Part shown: one piece after another, positions 26,524 through 38,485 of the stretch
Layout: the number at the start of each line of letters is the position of its first letter
How positions within the stretch are numbered: position 1 is the first letter of the stretch
Position numbers and translations under genes: made by a program
NCBI GenBank assembly: GCA_018881555.1
Contig: JACAXG010000124.1
Location: 496,001 to 560,000 of the forward strand
Direction: 5' to 3'
Source: Amblyornis subalaris
Taxonomy: Eukaryota > Chordata > Aves > Passeriformes > Ptilonorhynchidae
Length of the DNA stretch: 64,000 nucleotides
The notes under the pieces: model-generated
The model's input: the letters and a program-made list of their open reading frames with translations, nothing else
Database searches by the model: none
What the model was told of the DNA's origin: nothing

Positions 26524-27265
26524 TTGGAGTTGAAGCTGACCAGGACTGTGGGGGACAATAAAAAGATTTTTTTAAAATACATTGTCAAAAGGCAGTGCAG
26601 AAATGACATCAGCCTGTTACAGGATGAGGATGGTCACCTCACATACAGGGACACTGACAAGGTGGAGATGTTTAATGCTTTCTTTGCCTCAGTCTTCAAC
26701 ACCGATGATGGACTACCATGGTTGTGAAAATGATAAACTCCCAGTTGACTCTGAAGTTGTGAAGAATCTGCTGCTCCAGCTGGATCCCTATAAATTTATG
26801 GGGCCTGATGAGATTCATCTGAGAATACCTAAAGAGCTGGCTATGTCATCACAAGGCCTCTCTTGATGATTTTTGAAAGGTCTTGGGAATCTGTAGATGT
26901 CCCAGTTGACTGGAAGCTGGCTAACATTATCCCAACTTTCAAAAGGGGCAAAAAGGAGGACCCTAGAAACAACAGGCCTGTCAGTCTCACTTCAGTGACT
27001 GGTAAAAGTGTGGAGATTATTCTGGGAGATTATTCTGAAAAACACCTGAAAGACAACGCAGTCATTGGTCACAGCCAGCATGGGTTCATGAGGGAAAATG
27101 CTGCTTGTCAAATCTGATTTCCTTTTATGACAAGGTAATCCACATAGGTGATCAAGGGAAGCCAGTCAATGTAATCTTTTAGGATTAAGGCTCTTGATAC
27201 CGTCTCTCAGTATCATCCTGGTCAAAACAGCCAGCACACAGCTGGATAAGCACCTGGGTGGGGCA
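26524..27265 (+). pseudogene. CR1 ORF2 reverse-transcriptase remnant
   Basis: N-terminal part of the CR1 RT domain spread over at least three frames. It includes the RT fingers motif region (PVSLTSV) and a decayed VIF...LDTVS-like block near 27173-27215. The palm block with the catalytic F/YxDD motif is not present, because the following segment replaces it. Endonuclease and ORF1 are also absent. Confidence 0.85.
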
Positions 27266-27269
27266 AGCC

Positions 27270-27444
27270 TGGATGTATGCACAGTCTCGTGCTGTGCCTC
27301 CCAGTGTCCCCTGTGCTCTTGGTTATACAAAGGATCCTACTTCACAGCCTCTTGCCTGGGCCACCTCTGCCACCCAGAGTCCAATCTGCAGCTCGAAATG
27401 CAGCAGCACAGAGCTACTTGCACTGTATGTATGCCATAATACTG
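27270..27444. other. Unassigned segment inside the CR1
   Basis: Between CR1 RT sequence (ending near GATAAGCACCTGGGTGGGGC) and the CR1 3' part lie about 170 bp that I cannot align to CR1. The segment has more GC than the intron and more pyrimidine than purine on this strand. It could be a filler from a deletion event, a nested insertion, or a diverged CR1 subfamily part. Confidence 0.55.
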
Positions 27445-28030
27445 TGTCCTGGGGGGCATCAGGCACAGCATCGCCAGCCAGGCAAGGGAGGAGATTGTCC
27501 CGATCTGCTCTGCACTGGGGTGGCCTCACCTTGAATACTGTGTGCAGTTTTGGTCACTGCAATATAAGAAAGATANGATGTTATTAGAGAGTGTCCAAAG
27601 GAGGGCAACAAAGATGGTGAAGGGCCTTGAGGTGAAGCCATATGAAGAGCGGCTGAGGTCACTTGGTCTGTTCAGCCTGGAGGAGACTAAGGGGAGACCT
27701 CATTGACATTTACAGCTTCCTTGTGAGGAGAAGAGCAGGGACTGATCTCTTCTCTGTGGTGACCAGTGATAGGACCCAAAAGAATGGCCTGAAGCTGTGT
27801 GAAGAGAGGTTTAGGTTGGAAATTAGGAAAAGGTTCTTCACCCATAAGGTGGTTGAGCACTGGAATAGCTTCCCAGGGAAGTGGTCACAGCACCAGCCTG
27901 ACAGAATTCAAGAAGCATTTGAACACTGCTCTCATGCACACAGTGNGACTCTTGAGAACGGTGCTGCGCAGGGCCAGGAGATGATCCTTGTGGGTTCCTT
28001 CCAACTCAGAATACTCTGTGATTCTATGTT

Positions 28031-31000
28031 GCTAATTTTAAACTAATCGTCCAGAGCAGACATTGTTTTCCATAGTTACACAGCAAATCTAGTAATTAAA
28101 CGTAACTGTTGCTAGACTGAGTCTTCTCAGATTATATGGCCTAGTTACTGTAAAAAGCATCCTCTCTCCCCCCCCAAGGTAGAAGTCAAACCTATTAATG
28201 TAACAGCTTATCCTGCCCTATTTCCACTTGGCAGTCTCGTGTAATGCTGATTTAATATCTGACAAAAATAGGACAAAGACGNTGTCATTTTTCATTAGAG
28301 AACGTCAGCTCAATACAAGCAATTTTAACTCTGCTGAGCTTGGGTTAGGGAAGGTGAATGCTGCTTAGCAGTGGTGAAAAATCCATGAATCTACTTCTGG
28401 ATAAGATATGCCTTCTCTCAATGCTGTCATCCTGATGACCCAATGAGTCTTTTATAGTAACTAAATTTACTAGCCTCAGAATTTCTACTACTTCAGCTTA
28501 GCCACCCATACCTTAATTCACCAGTTTTAAAACTGAGAGTTAACTATTACCTAGAATTTTATTTAAAAGAGGAATTTATTACATGCTATTTTCAATGCCC
28601 CACTATTTGGACACTAAGCAGCACAAATTACCATTTCTCTTTTGTTTTTTTTCCCCCTAAAACCAAATTACAGCCTACCCACTCCATGGTGTCGATCCCG
28701 ATTTCTGTGGTCTTACACACAGTTTCTTCATTAGGTATTGCAACAGTTTAATAGTTCTACCTGTGTCATCCCCAAAACAGACACAATTGCTAAGGTTTTT
28801 GTTGCATTATCTTACCTAAGTGTGCAGAGTCACCTTTCATCCTATGCTGAGGATCCTGCCAAAGGTTCCCTGGATACCCTAGATCCCTCCTCTCCGGCAA
28901 CGGGATTCTTGAAAAGCGAATGCCAGTCCTAGCTTAAGATCTTTGATTTTTCAGCTGTTCAATTCTTTTATATTATTCACAAATGGCAACACTTGGGGCT
29001 AAAATAGGACAAAAGGAATCTTGTCACATACACAAAAATGCTTTTTATAGACGACTAGACATATACATAATTAATAGTCTTGAGACAATAACAAGTTCTT
29101 TACCTAACTTAATACAAGGGTTCTTAATGATGAGAGAGTTCAAGAAATTTTTAATACAATCTATATATGTATACATAAATTGTAAGTATCATACAGGCTT
29201 TCTTTTTTTTCTATTTCTTTACATTATTTGCTCTGTGGTCATTGATTCTGCAACATAACTGGAAGCACTTGCCAAGTGATTTCGCTTTTAATACGGTAGG
29301 GATTTGGGTTTTTATGTTCTCCCAAGGGTGATTTTTACAAGCTTTTTCAAAGCAAATTTAGATGAAAGCACATATTAAAAAAATTATTTAATATCTAAAA
29401 ACATTTTGCCTAGTACTTTTGCAAGCAACACAAAAGATTACTGTAAAGAAGTGATGGTTACTTGCTACAAAAGCCATACTTTGGCTATAGCAAGCTCACT
29501 ACCTCACTGTGCACAGTCTTCAAACTGAACTTGTTGAGCACGAAAAATTTGCCAAGGTGTTAATTTCTGGTGAATGTCACACAAGAAGTAGTGACTTAGT
29601 ACAGCTTTGATTGTAGAAGGTAGTGTGGCTATGTCTAGCCCTGCACTTTTCATACCCAGGTGATGAATGATTGTGTTCAGCTTTCAGATAACAACAGAGT
29701 GGCAGAACTGGTGCAGTGCCTTTTGTGTTAGGTGTCACTCAATTACAGAAAGGCAAACCAGTAAAAAAAGTGACCAACATACAGAAAATTATACAAAGCA
29801 AATGGAGATTATTTTGTCATTTAATCACCTGTGTACCACCATGCATCACGTTTTTACAAAGTTCAGAAAACTTGAATCCTTTCACTACAGAACACCACTC
29901 TCCCTGTTACAGCAGATTTATCATCTTATTGCAATTCCCGCCTTTCCTCCAGTAATGATATTAACTTCAAATTCCTGTGTCTCAGTTTCTCTTCTAAGNA
30001 CACTTGCCATTACTCCTTAAGGGAAAGTGAACAATTTCCTCTGGGATTTCCACACAAAGAATCTAATTTAAACCACAGTAACACTTCAAGTTCAGTCTGC
30101 AAGTTGTCATTAAGATCTCAGTGACAATCCAGCCAAGGTATACAGGATATTAGCAGTTCTTAAAGTGGGGGAGAAGGGGTGTCACCAGTAAGCTCAGAAA
30201 ATGTCCATTCACCTTTTATTTCTTTTTATTTTCTAAAGCTTCTGCTGCCACATCATAAATTCTCCACCTTCTATTGGCCATGTGGGAATTGTAATGTTTA
30301 AACTTGGCAGCTGGTGAAGGCCCACAGCCCCAGCTGCAAGATCATCATCTGGTTTCCCAAACCAAAGGGACATGCTAGAATTGCCACTTGACCAGGGCAC
30401 TCAGCAAAGCCTCCTCTCCCTATCCAAGGGCAACCACTCTTCCCTCACTCTGACATGGCTGCCGCGACATCTGGCAGCAAGGACAGCTAGCTGTCCTAGC
30501 AGGGAGATGGGAGTATAAATGTCTGAGGGTGGAAGACTAACCTCAAAAGCTTCTGTTAAGCACATCTGGTACAGGAGATGTCCACGCTTTCAGGGGTGGT
30601 AGGAGGAAGGGGACAGTTGTCCAATTATTTATGCACACAAAAAAAGCTCTGGGAACACAGTCCAGAAAGTCTGAGAACTGTTGATAAACAAATAAGACCT
30701 AAACAAAAACCTATTAAAAACATGTCACTTACAGAAAATTAAATGCTTTCACTATATGGCAAGTCCTTTGGTGGCTCAGGCGTAGTGGCTATGGCAAATA
30801 CTGAAAATAGTGTAATGCTTCAAATCTGAAGCACCAGGTTCTCAAATATGAGGCCAAGCAGCCCGTGGCAAGTTTTCAGGAAGTTCCCCTCACTGCACAT
30901 GTGAACAGGGCAGAATATGGAATTTTTTTGGTGGGTTTAGCAATCTCATCACTACATTTCTGCATTGTGCAAGGTCAGCCACACACTTCCAGCAACTCTT

Positions 31001-31354
31001 TTACTACCTTACTAATCCCCCTCTGGACCCTAGGAACACACTGGACCATCTTCCTTATTGTCCTTCATGTGGACAAATGAATAGGGTCATTTGTAATTGG
31101 TCAGATTTGTAGAGTTAAAGTTGGCCTACAGTACATTTACTTCTTCAAATAAGCTTTCAACTTTTCAGTAACGAATCATTTATTACTGTTTCAGTCCATT
31201 GGTTCTCCCTGCTGTACCACCTACTCCTTGACAACACCAGCTTTTAAGGCTGTACCTCTGAGGCTGATCATTAGCAACACATCTCGCTGGAGACCAACAA
31301 ATACTATAGCTGGGATCCCTACAGCAATCTTCTTACGCTGAATGGCCTCAGTGG
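28031..31354 (-). other. GALNT7 intron 1, no recognised elements
   Basis: AT-rich intron. It contains a C-run (28169-28178) and TA-rich stretches near 29160-29180. No gene, RNA or repeat family recognised. Confidence 0.6.
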
Positions 31355-31460
31355 TGTGATTGGCACATGATGTGACTCCTGAGGTGTCCTGCCAGGAGTT
31401 GGACTTGATGATCCTGATGGGTGCCCTCTAACTCAGCATATTCTCTGATTCTATGATTCT
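31355..31460 (+). repeat. CR1 LINE 3' tail, plus strand
   Basis: The last 100 bp of a CR1: TGGCACATGATGTGACTCCT, the GTTGGACTTGATGATCCTGA block, then CAGCATATTCTCTGATTCTATGATTCT at the end. The same blocks end the longer copy at 26510-28030. Confidence 0.9.
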
Positions 31461-34419
31461 CAATCATTTCCTACTGGCTCCAAAGCCATGATCCCTTGAC
31501 CCAGAAGAGCAGAAAGTATCAGAAAATATTCAAAAGACATGACATGGTAATCAAATCAATGATTCTACCTAATTTTTTCTGACAGCCATAAACAAGAGAG
31601 TCCCTGCCTAACTATCCAGTAACCTTGCAACCCTTACTATCAGATAGTAGGTATGCTTACTTACACAAAAGCAGATANGCACTTAAGACTCTGAGAACAG
31701 ACCTTAATACATTTTCATTGTTTCTAATTGATTTAGATTGGAAACTGGAAGTTCTTAAGGATCACGGTTATTTTATTGTCTTCGGATATTTCTGATAATG
31801 CAAATAAATACTTCACGTCTCGCTCCAAATCCCACAAGCACTTTTTCTTCAAATGGGTGCTTGGAGAAAGCTCCACAGTCAGGAACTCAGAGAAGAGTTC
31901 TGTCCTCCCAAATTCTGCATATGCATCAGTGGGAGACTTCTATCAGAAAGAAAGGTCTTATCTTCACCTATCTGTATTACTGTTATTACCACTTTGTTCT
32001 CTCATTTCCTTCCTAAACAGCCACTTCTCCACTTTCATTTTGAAAACTCTACGTATGTTAATAGTTTTTACTTTCCAAAAGACCTCTGAAATCTTTTAAA
32101 TCAGTAGAAAAAAAGGTAACACAATATTTGAAAGGACAATTCTTTAAAACGTATATACTTAAACACTAAAAGATCTTCAGTATTACCTATTGTCTGCCGC
32201 TGTGAGCAGGAAAACATTCAAGGTTATAAACATGAAAAAGAACAACACAGCAAACCTTTTCACCTTTACATCTTTAATGCTTTGGCATTATTAAAAAGTG
32301 CCCAGGGTTACAGTGCAAAGAGGGAAAGGGTACTGCCTGAGGTTAGCTAAAAAAGCTAAGTTCTATTTTAAGTACTGTCTGACAAGGAATTTTATATTTG
32401 TTGGCTAGAACTTTCAGCACAAGCAAAGGGAGGAGGGTGTTGTATGGGAAGAAGAATAATAATCTGTCATCTTCAGCTTAACAAACTTTTGGGCAACTAA
32501 CAACAGAGCAAACACACACATTTGTATGACAGAACAAAGTGCACACCACTGTGTTTCAAAGAAGCAGTTAAGATTAAACTCCTACTTCTCATATGCTGAA
32601 GCTGTAGCAAGGCACAATCCCAGGTGCTGCAGAGAGCACACTCCAAGATACAAGCCCAGCTCTTGGGGTCAGCTCTGCCTCTCCTAACATGATGCAGGGT
32701 ATGCAGGTCCTACCCTCCAGACATATTCTTGGGCTCTGACAGCTTCCCAGAAATATGCCAGAGGACTAATAGCAGCGAACATCGTCATTACTGTTTAACT
32801 AGTATTCCTTACCTGAGCATCTTCGGAGGTGGAAAGCACTCCAAACCAAAACATGAATTTAGTAATAACAATAATGTTTCCCAGAAAATGATGAAGCAGC
32901 ATGTGTTACCCACTCTCATATATATCACAAAGGCAAGTAAACAGCTGATCTAGCTAACGAACCAGATATTCTGTTTAGATTTCATTTTTGACAGTGTTGA
33001 CTTAATATAATTGTATTTGTTCTCCACAAAGACTGAATTATTTCCCAAGATGGCTGTCATGGATATTTCCTCCTCAGGTCAAGACAGGGTAATCAAGACA
33101 GAATCCTGCTTTAACAGGGGCTGGACCATAAAAACTCTTGCAATTCTTTTACTGGTATGCACACCAGCTAGAGAAGATTTCTGAATTAGACCTCACATGT
33201 GAATGGAAGTGGATACAGCTCAAAAGTCTCTGCGCAAAAGCCTTTAGGCTCATGAGAAAGGACAGCACCATTCATTACAGCACCTGAGTGGGTTGATACA
33301 GCACATGCACTGTAGGGCTGCAATACTTCAGTTGTCACTCCAAAATAAGCATCTGAAGATGGTCACTGCCCTATACAGCAACGCAACCACAATTTCTCCC
33401 CTCCTCTCCCTCCAACACTGTCACTTTGCAAGTATGTTTACAGCCCTTTCCTGAGCAGGAAAAGTAATTTGATTGGTTTTGATGCAAAATGTCTACTGCC
33501 TGACATTTTCTTGTGAGGTATGCAAATAAATTCCTGAAGATTTTTCTGCACACAGAAAAGCCCATGTTGTGTCTAGAAGAACAGATTACAGAAACTTCAC
33601 CACTTAATAAACTGCTTATCTCCAAAAAAAACCCGCTATGGCCTATTATCTCAGCAGTGNCTGCCAAGATACAGCAAACTGTAACAGCTTCAGAAGACAG
33701 AGCATCTGCTGAAGGAGTCCAAAGTCATTTTCAGTTTTTGAAAGCAAGAGTTCCGTCAGCTCACTTGCTTTCCACAATTATCCAAAGCAGCCCTCTAGAG
33801 AGGACAAAGATCATTAGTAAACACATAATAAAAGATCCCTTTTTAAGATAATCACTGGAAAATTTTATGACTTTACCAAGATTATTTTAATCTTGGCTAA
33901 TCTTACTTCAAGCAGATCTCCTTAAGTCCAGTTATGTTCCTGAGCTCTAACACATCTGGTGAAAACGGAAGAAGTACTGTGACTCCTTCTAAGACCCTGG
34001 TGTCAAAGGGTCAGATTATTCTCACCTGACTAATACAAGGCAAGACTCCCTTTGCAGATTTGTTCGTCTGACCTCCCGAAGCATTTCACGAAGTTAGTCG
34101 AAGCGCTGCCTACCTCGCACCTCACCTGTGCTCCCACCATTTCGGGGTGGGAGACCTGCACCACCAGCTGGATAAATCCAGCGCCTTTTGGTTTTCTGTG
34201 CGCTGTTCTCAAATTACCTGATCTGCTGCTTCTCCTTGGCCAAACCTGCCCTTTGGTTAGTAAAGCGTCGGGAAACCGATCTGTGGCAGCCAGGTGAGTT
34301 GGTGAGGCAACACCTGCACCCTTTGTTGAAGCCCTGGGGAGACTTTTGCAGGGCACTTACGCAGCGGACATCGGCGAGGTTATTTAGGGATGGAAAAGCC
34401 CCAAAGGGAAGACAATCCC
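31461..34419 (-). other. GALNT7 intron 1, segment next to the CpG island
   Basis: AT-rich up to about 34050, then GC rises towards the island. No gene or repeat recognised. The open frame at 34030-34356 is part of this transition and shows no family resemblance. Confidence 0.6.
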
Positions 34420-34865
34420 ACGCGTTTCGGGTGTCCAGGGCGCCGCCGGCGGGGAAGTGCCGGGGAGGGAGGGCCCCGGCGGGACACTGCCCGCACCACT
34501 CCGCCGGCGGGGGACACCGGCGGCGCGCTCCCGGCGACCGGGGGGGCTGCGGCGGCTCCGCGCCAGGCGGGGCGGCGCGGACCGGACACCGGCCGGACTC
34601 GGCCGCCCAGGCCCCCTCGGAACACGGCGCCCCCGAGCCCCGCCGCGGGCAGCCCCAGGGCGCGACGCCGCCCGGGCAGGGACGCCGGCTCCGGGGGCCG
34701 GATGGGGCCGGCCCCGCCGCTCCGCACTCTCCTCTCGGGCCTGCAAGGCTCCGCAGGCCGCAGCCCGGGCAGCCGCCCCCCGCCCGCCCGTGGCCGCCGC
34801 CGGTCACATCCCGGGCGGCGGCCCCGCCACCCGCTCCGGCGCGCCCGCCCCGGCCGCGCACTCAC

Positions 34866-34991
34866 CCGCGTCCGTCCCGGGAGATCCGGCTCCTCGGCGC
34901 GGGGCGACAGCGAGGACCAGAGCAGCAGCAGCCCCAAGAAGCTGCCCGCCAGCAGCACGGCGCGCAGCAGGAAGCCCAGCTTCAGCCGCAT
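34866..34991 (-). CDS. GALNT7: GALNT7 coding exon 1 (N-terminus, Golgi signal anchor)
   Basis: This is the first coding exon of polypeptide N-acetylgalactosaminyltransferase 7, a Golgi type II membrane enzyme that adds GalNAc to Ser/Thr of mucin-type substrates, preferring peptides that already carry GalNAc. It reads 42 codons from ATG at 34991. Residues 1-4 (MRLK) are the cytosolic tail. Residues about 5-25, rich in Leu and ending in Trp25, form the single signal-anchor helix, and the rest starts the lumenal stem (PRAEEPDLPGRTR). The order MRLK, then GF-L-R, then GSFLGL, then WSSL matches GALNT7 N-termini as I remember them. The start has A at -3. The exon ends in phase 0 at CGG followed by donor GTGAGT (34865 downwards). 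The next residues come from the exon at 2783-3237, which is also phase 0. Identification is by recognition, strengthened by the second exon being unmistakably GALNT7. Confidence 0.94.
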
Positions 34992-35177
34992 CCTCCCGCC
35001 CGCCCTCTGCCTCCCGCCGCCGCGCACGCAGCGCCCGGCCCCGCGCACCGTCCGCCTTCCGCCCCCCGCGGCACGGCACGGCCCCGCCGCCGCTCCCCCG
35101 CCTCCCCCGGCCGCCGCTGCTCTCCGGCAGCCGCCCGCCTGCGGAGGCTGTGCTCCCGCCGCCGCCGCACGTACAAA

Positions 35178-35221
35178 CTTTTTTTTCTGTCTTTTTCNCC
35201 CCCTTTTTCTCTCCCTCCCCC
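35178..35221 (-). other. Polypurine/polypyrimidine tract in the GALNT7 leader/promoter
   Basis: On the plus strand 44 bases are all C or T apart from one G (35189) and one undetermined base (35198). In the sense of GALNT7 this is a G/A tract with runs of five Gs and of A, 187-230 nt before the start codon. Such tracts can form triplex or G-rich structures and are often hard to sequence, which may explain the N. Confidence 0.8.
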
Positions 35222-35330
35222 GCGCCGCCCCGGTAGGCTCCCCGCTGCGGGCTGCGCGCTTGCCTCCCCGCCGGGCGCAGCGGCCGGGGTGATGCGGAGC
35301 AGGAAGTGGCCGCCGCGGGAGCCGCCGTTC

Positions 35331-35336
35331 CACGTG
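35331..35336. promoter_or_regulatory. CACGTG E-box in the GALNT7 promoter
   Basis: This is a perfect palindromic E-box of the class bound by USF/MYC-type bHLH-ZIP factors. It lies 340 bp upstream of the GALNT7 start codon, between an ETS-like site (35301-35308) and a GC box (35351-35356). The motif is seen directly; occupancy is inference. Confidence 0.45.
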
Positions 35337-35815
35337 GCCGCCCCGCACCGGGGCGGGAGCGCCTCGCCCCGGGCCGCCGCTCGCTCCTGCCCCCGGCCCG
35401 GCGCACCGCCGGGCGTCCGCTCCCGTGCACCTGCTCCCGCCCGGACCGCGGCCGCGGCCAGCCGCGTCTGCAGCCCTCCGGGAAACCGAGGAGGAATGGG
35501 ACAGCTCGAGAGGGGTTTGGGCTTTCCCAGCTGGGTGGGCAGCGCTGCTTGGGCACCGATTTGTAAAAATTAAGGTGCAAACGTGTAACTTTAGGGGTTG
35601 TCACAGGCGTAGGGTAACGCAGGCCCATTAATTGTTGTGTGCAGCCTGGGCAGAGTAGCACTGGAAAGTCAACAGATTTTTTTTGGTGATAGCAGATTAA
35701 GTACAGGATTACACAGATGCTATCAGCCCCATAGCTTGTGTGTTATTTTGTTACTAATTTTCTGTACTAAAAGTTAGGCATCTTATTTCCTCCTTTGAAG
35801 GAGTGTCACACGTGT

Positions 35816-35843
35816 ACACACACACACACACACACACACACAA
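35816..35843 (+). repeat. (AC)n microsatellite, about 14 units
   Basis: Uninterrupted AC repeat about 0.8 kb upstream of the GALNT7 start codon and about 0.33 kb outside the CpG island. Such tracts are usually length-polymorphic. Confidence 0.95.
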
Positions 35844-37644
35844 ACCCGATAATGTAAGCTCTCCACAAAGCAGCGTGATTGAAGAACAATACTTCCAATG
35901 TAATACTTCTGCCTTTTCTGTGTATTCAGTACTATCCCTTTGCTTTGATGTTTTTCAGTTCTATTTCTTGTGTGCACTGGGAGGGTGTCAGATCCAAGGA
36001 TCCCGAACATTAACTTTCAATGATAAGGACTGCAGAAATGAAACAGGATATTACACCCTGAACAGGATAACTTTGGAGGAAAAAACCCCCACACCTAGGT
36101 GACCTTGGTAGTTGGACACACCTAGACAGAGAAGCCTTAGTTTATTTGCACAAGTGCTATAGCACTGTATGGTGTTTTTTTTTTTTTTACCCATTCTGTA
36201 AGAGCAAGGTACAAGACATAGACAAATACAATGTTTCGGGCAACAGCTCTAATCCTTACAAGTGTTTGCACAGCTCTGTGACTTCTACAGATCCCCAGAA
36301 CTGTTTTCCCCAAAGCTTCCTCCTGCCTGCAGTTGCAGCAAAGACAGAAACATCCCAACACAAAGGTTTAGGCGACTGTTTTCAGGTAGGTCACAGCGTC
36401 TGCACAGGGCTGGGAGGGATTGTTTTGGTGTTTTTACTGGGAAAAATGTAGAGTTGAGGTGCCTAGCTCTGAACAGATCCCTTGGCTTGCTAAGCCCAGA
36501 AGGAAAAGGCAAGTTGGGGCTGTAAACTGTGAAACTCTGTAGTCTATCAAAGAAGTATAGAAGTGTTTCCCCCAACTCTTCCTTTACTCCTTTGTGGAGA
36601 CCTTACTGCAGTAAACGGTGCTCTTTCCTCATGTTCTTTCATTCTTCATTTTTGGGATCCCTTTTTAATGTCCTGTGCTGTTGCTCTCAGCACACTCAAG
36701 AAAAGTGAAAAGTAAAAATAAGTTACTCTTAGCACTGCATGGAGGGTACAGTAAAACTGGCCACAGCCATGGGATGTGCTACCACTCTGCTGCTGCTTCT
36801 CAGAGCTGAGAGTGACAGGGACAGAGCCCTCTGCATGCAAGTTGATATGATGAGAACTCACATTTGTAAGGCTGCCTGCCAAAACTGGTTTTGAGTTTGT
36901 TTGTTCGGTCTTTTTTTATATGGAGATGTATGTTCTGCACAAAGCCATAGGCAAACCATGCATCTGTAATTTCACAGAGAACTGCACACTGGAAGATGAT
37001 CAAGAGTTTTGTCGTTTTGGTTTTAGATACCCGAAGTCTGGCTGTTAGCGAATTCCCCCATTAGTTGTCCGAGGACAATGGCTTCTGTACCAGGCATTTT
37101 AAAACCCCCTGCGTTTCATCCCTACAGTTGACGCCCACTGGGAGGCAGTACGGGCCAATGGGCAGGGTGTTCGTGCCAGCCAGCCCCTCTCTCTTCCGGA
37201 ACCACCAGAGACAGGAGATTGGAGAAGGCATCATGTTTCTATTTGACCATTACAGCCTCTCCTGGTTCCTCAACAGGGAGCATCATCTACCTTTTTTCCT
37301 CTCACGCACAGGCCATGCAGTCTGACTCCACTAGTATTAGATTAATACTGACCTTGGAAGTAGTTTTATTTCAGTATCCTCATCAATATCCTCATTAAAG
37401 ATGTGCTGAAGTTTCAAATTCTGCACTTACAGTTTCTACTATGTAGTAAGGTGCCTAAGAAAACCTGCAGAACGTATTTTTGCTCTTGTTGAACTTGTAC
37501 CAGCTAAGACCGAAAATTCAAATTAAATTTGGCTTTGGATTGCCTCCAGTACCATTCAAAACCACTTTTCAAAGTCTTTTACAACCTGGAGAGAAAAAAA
37601 AAGGAGGGTTAAACACAGGCTTTTGTCTCTCTCTGTTACAGAAT

Positions 37645-37737
37645 GTAAGTATATATAAATTTATATATAAAACTATAAGTATATATAAAAACAAATAAAC
37701 ATATACTATATAAATATATATATAAACATATATAAAC
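37645..37737. repeat. TA/ATA-rich low-complexity tract
   Basis: Ninety bases of almost pure A/T with TATATAA-type units, in the upstream flank of GALNT7. Possible remnant of a (TA)n microsatellite. Confidence 0.85.
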
Positions 37738-38485
37738 CATGATGTTTTTACTGTCCTGGCAGCACTAAAACAAAACACAATTCTGACTGTTATTAGGGAG
37801 TTAATCAATCTCTGTTAGGCTGATATTCAGTCATTCAAATGTTTCAAACAGGCTGTCATAATATTTGTATCTATAGGTGGACATCGACTGCTCATTACAC
37901 AGAAATCATATGTTCACTTCTCCATGTATGGCTCCAAATAAATATCCAATGGCATTTAAGTCATTACAAAGCCTTGCTGCTCTTGAACCAGAGACCTGCG
38001 ATGACCTGGAGGTGAGGTATCCGATTACCAATCCCCTAAGCCATGCAGTTGCCTTATTGCTGGGGATTTGGGGGATGGTGTCTGGAGCAGGGTCACTAAC
38101 AAATGTCAAAATCTCATGCAGTTGCTCGCATGGGAGAAGCGTCTGGATTTGGGTATGCCCCTTAACTCTTGTCCTGAATATTTGGCCACAATAAAAGACT
38201 CTGCTTGTTCATAACACAACATCTGAAAGGAAATTCGTACAGACTTTTGTACCTCTCAAGGTGAAAGTCATGCATTACAAAGTTCCATAATACAAGAAGC
38301 TGCTGTAAAAGCTTCACTGTACATAAAACTCCACATTTTGCACATTTGAAGGTTTTCTTCTGTCAACACATAGGCAATCTTTGTAAAATCTGCAAGTTGG
38401 AGACCAAATTTTCTTTCTACTGAGTGCAGAGAGCACAAAACACAACTTATTTTTTTGTCATGTAAATAGGTTCTTTGAAATTAGC

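Larger units (their letters stand above)
26510..28030 (+). mobile_element. CR1 LINE with broken reverse-transcriptase ORF
   Basis: The longest CR1 copy in the window, plus strand, antisense to GALNT7. It begins in the ORF2 region before the reverse transcriptase (26524-26727: ISLLQDEDGHLTYRDTDKVE, then FNAFFASVFNTDDG). It shifts frame at about 26720 (KLPVDSEVVKNLLLQLDPYK) and again near 26860 into RT motifs (VDWKLANIIPTFKRGKKEDP, RNNRPVSLTSVTGKSVEIIL, HSQHGFMRENAACQI). Decayed RT sequence continues to about 27265. After an unassigned segment the CR1 resumes at about 27445 with GGGGGCATCAGGCACAGCAT and runs to the 3' tail ACTCTGTGATTCTATG. Several frameshifts and stops, plus loss of the middle of the RT, make it inactive. 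Confidence 0.93.
34420..35490 (-). promoter_or_regulatory. GALNT7: CpG-island promoter and 5' UTR of GALNT7
   Basis: About 1.07 kb of very GC-rich, CpG-dense sequence surrounds coding exon 1, in sharp contrast with the AT-rich flanks. No TATA box is seen at a plausible distance, as is usual for a broadly expressed glycosyltransferase. Candidate elements upstream of the gene include a GC box GGGCGG (35351-35356), a palindromic E-box CACGTG (35331-35336) and an ETS-like AGGAAGTG (35301-35308). No ATG occurs on the minus strand between about 35480 and the start codon at 34991, so the leader should lack upstream AUGs wherever transcription starts in the island. The exact start site cannot be read from sequence. 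Long open frames on both strands here are by-products of GC richness. Confidence 0.88.

Noticed and set aside
34982..35176. Apparent 64-codon upstream ORF in the GALNT7 leader
   Set aside because: Its first codon is TTG and not ATG. No ATG exists in this stretch, so it is not a normal eukaryotic uORF.
34188..35661. Long open frames of up to 461 codons on both strands over the CpG island
   Set aside because: They overlap each other in all frames, are Arg/Pro/Ala/Gly-rich as expected of GC-rich DNA, and are explained by the GALNT7 promoter. Only the 42-codon piece ending at the splice donor is real.
37065..37325. 86-codon open frame considered as an exon of an upstream gene
   Set aside because: No recognisable domain, and the start and end are ordinary stops with no convincing splice sites.
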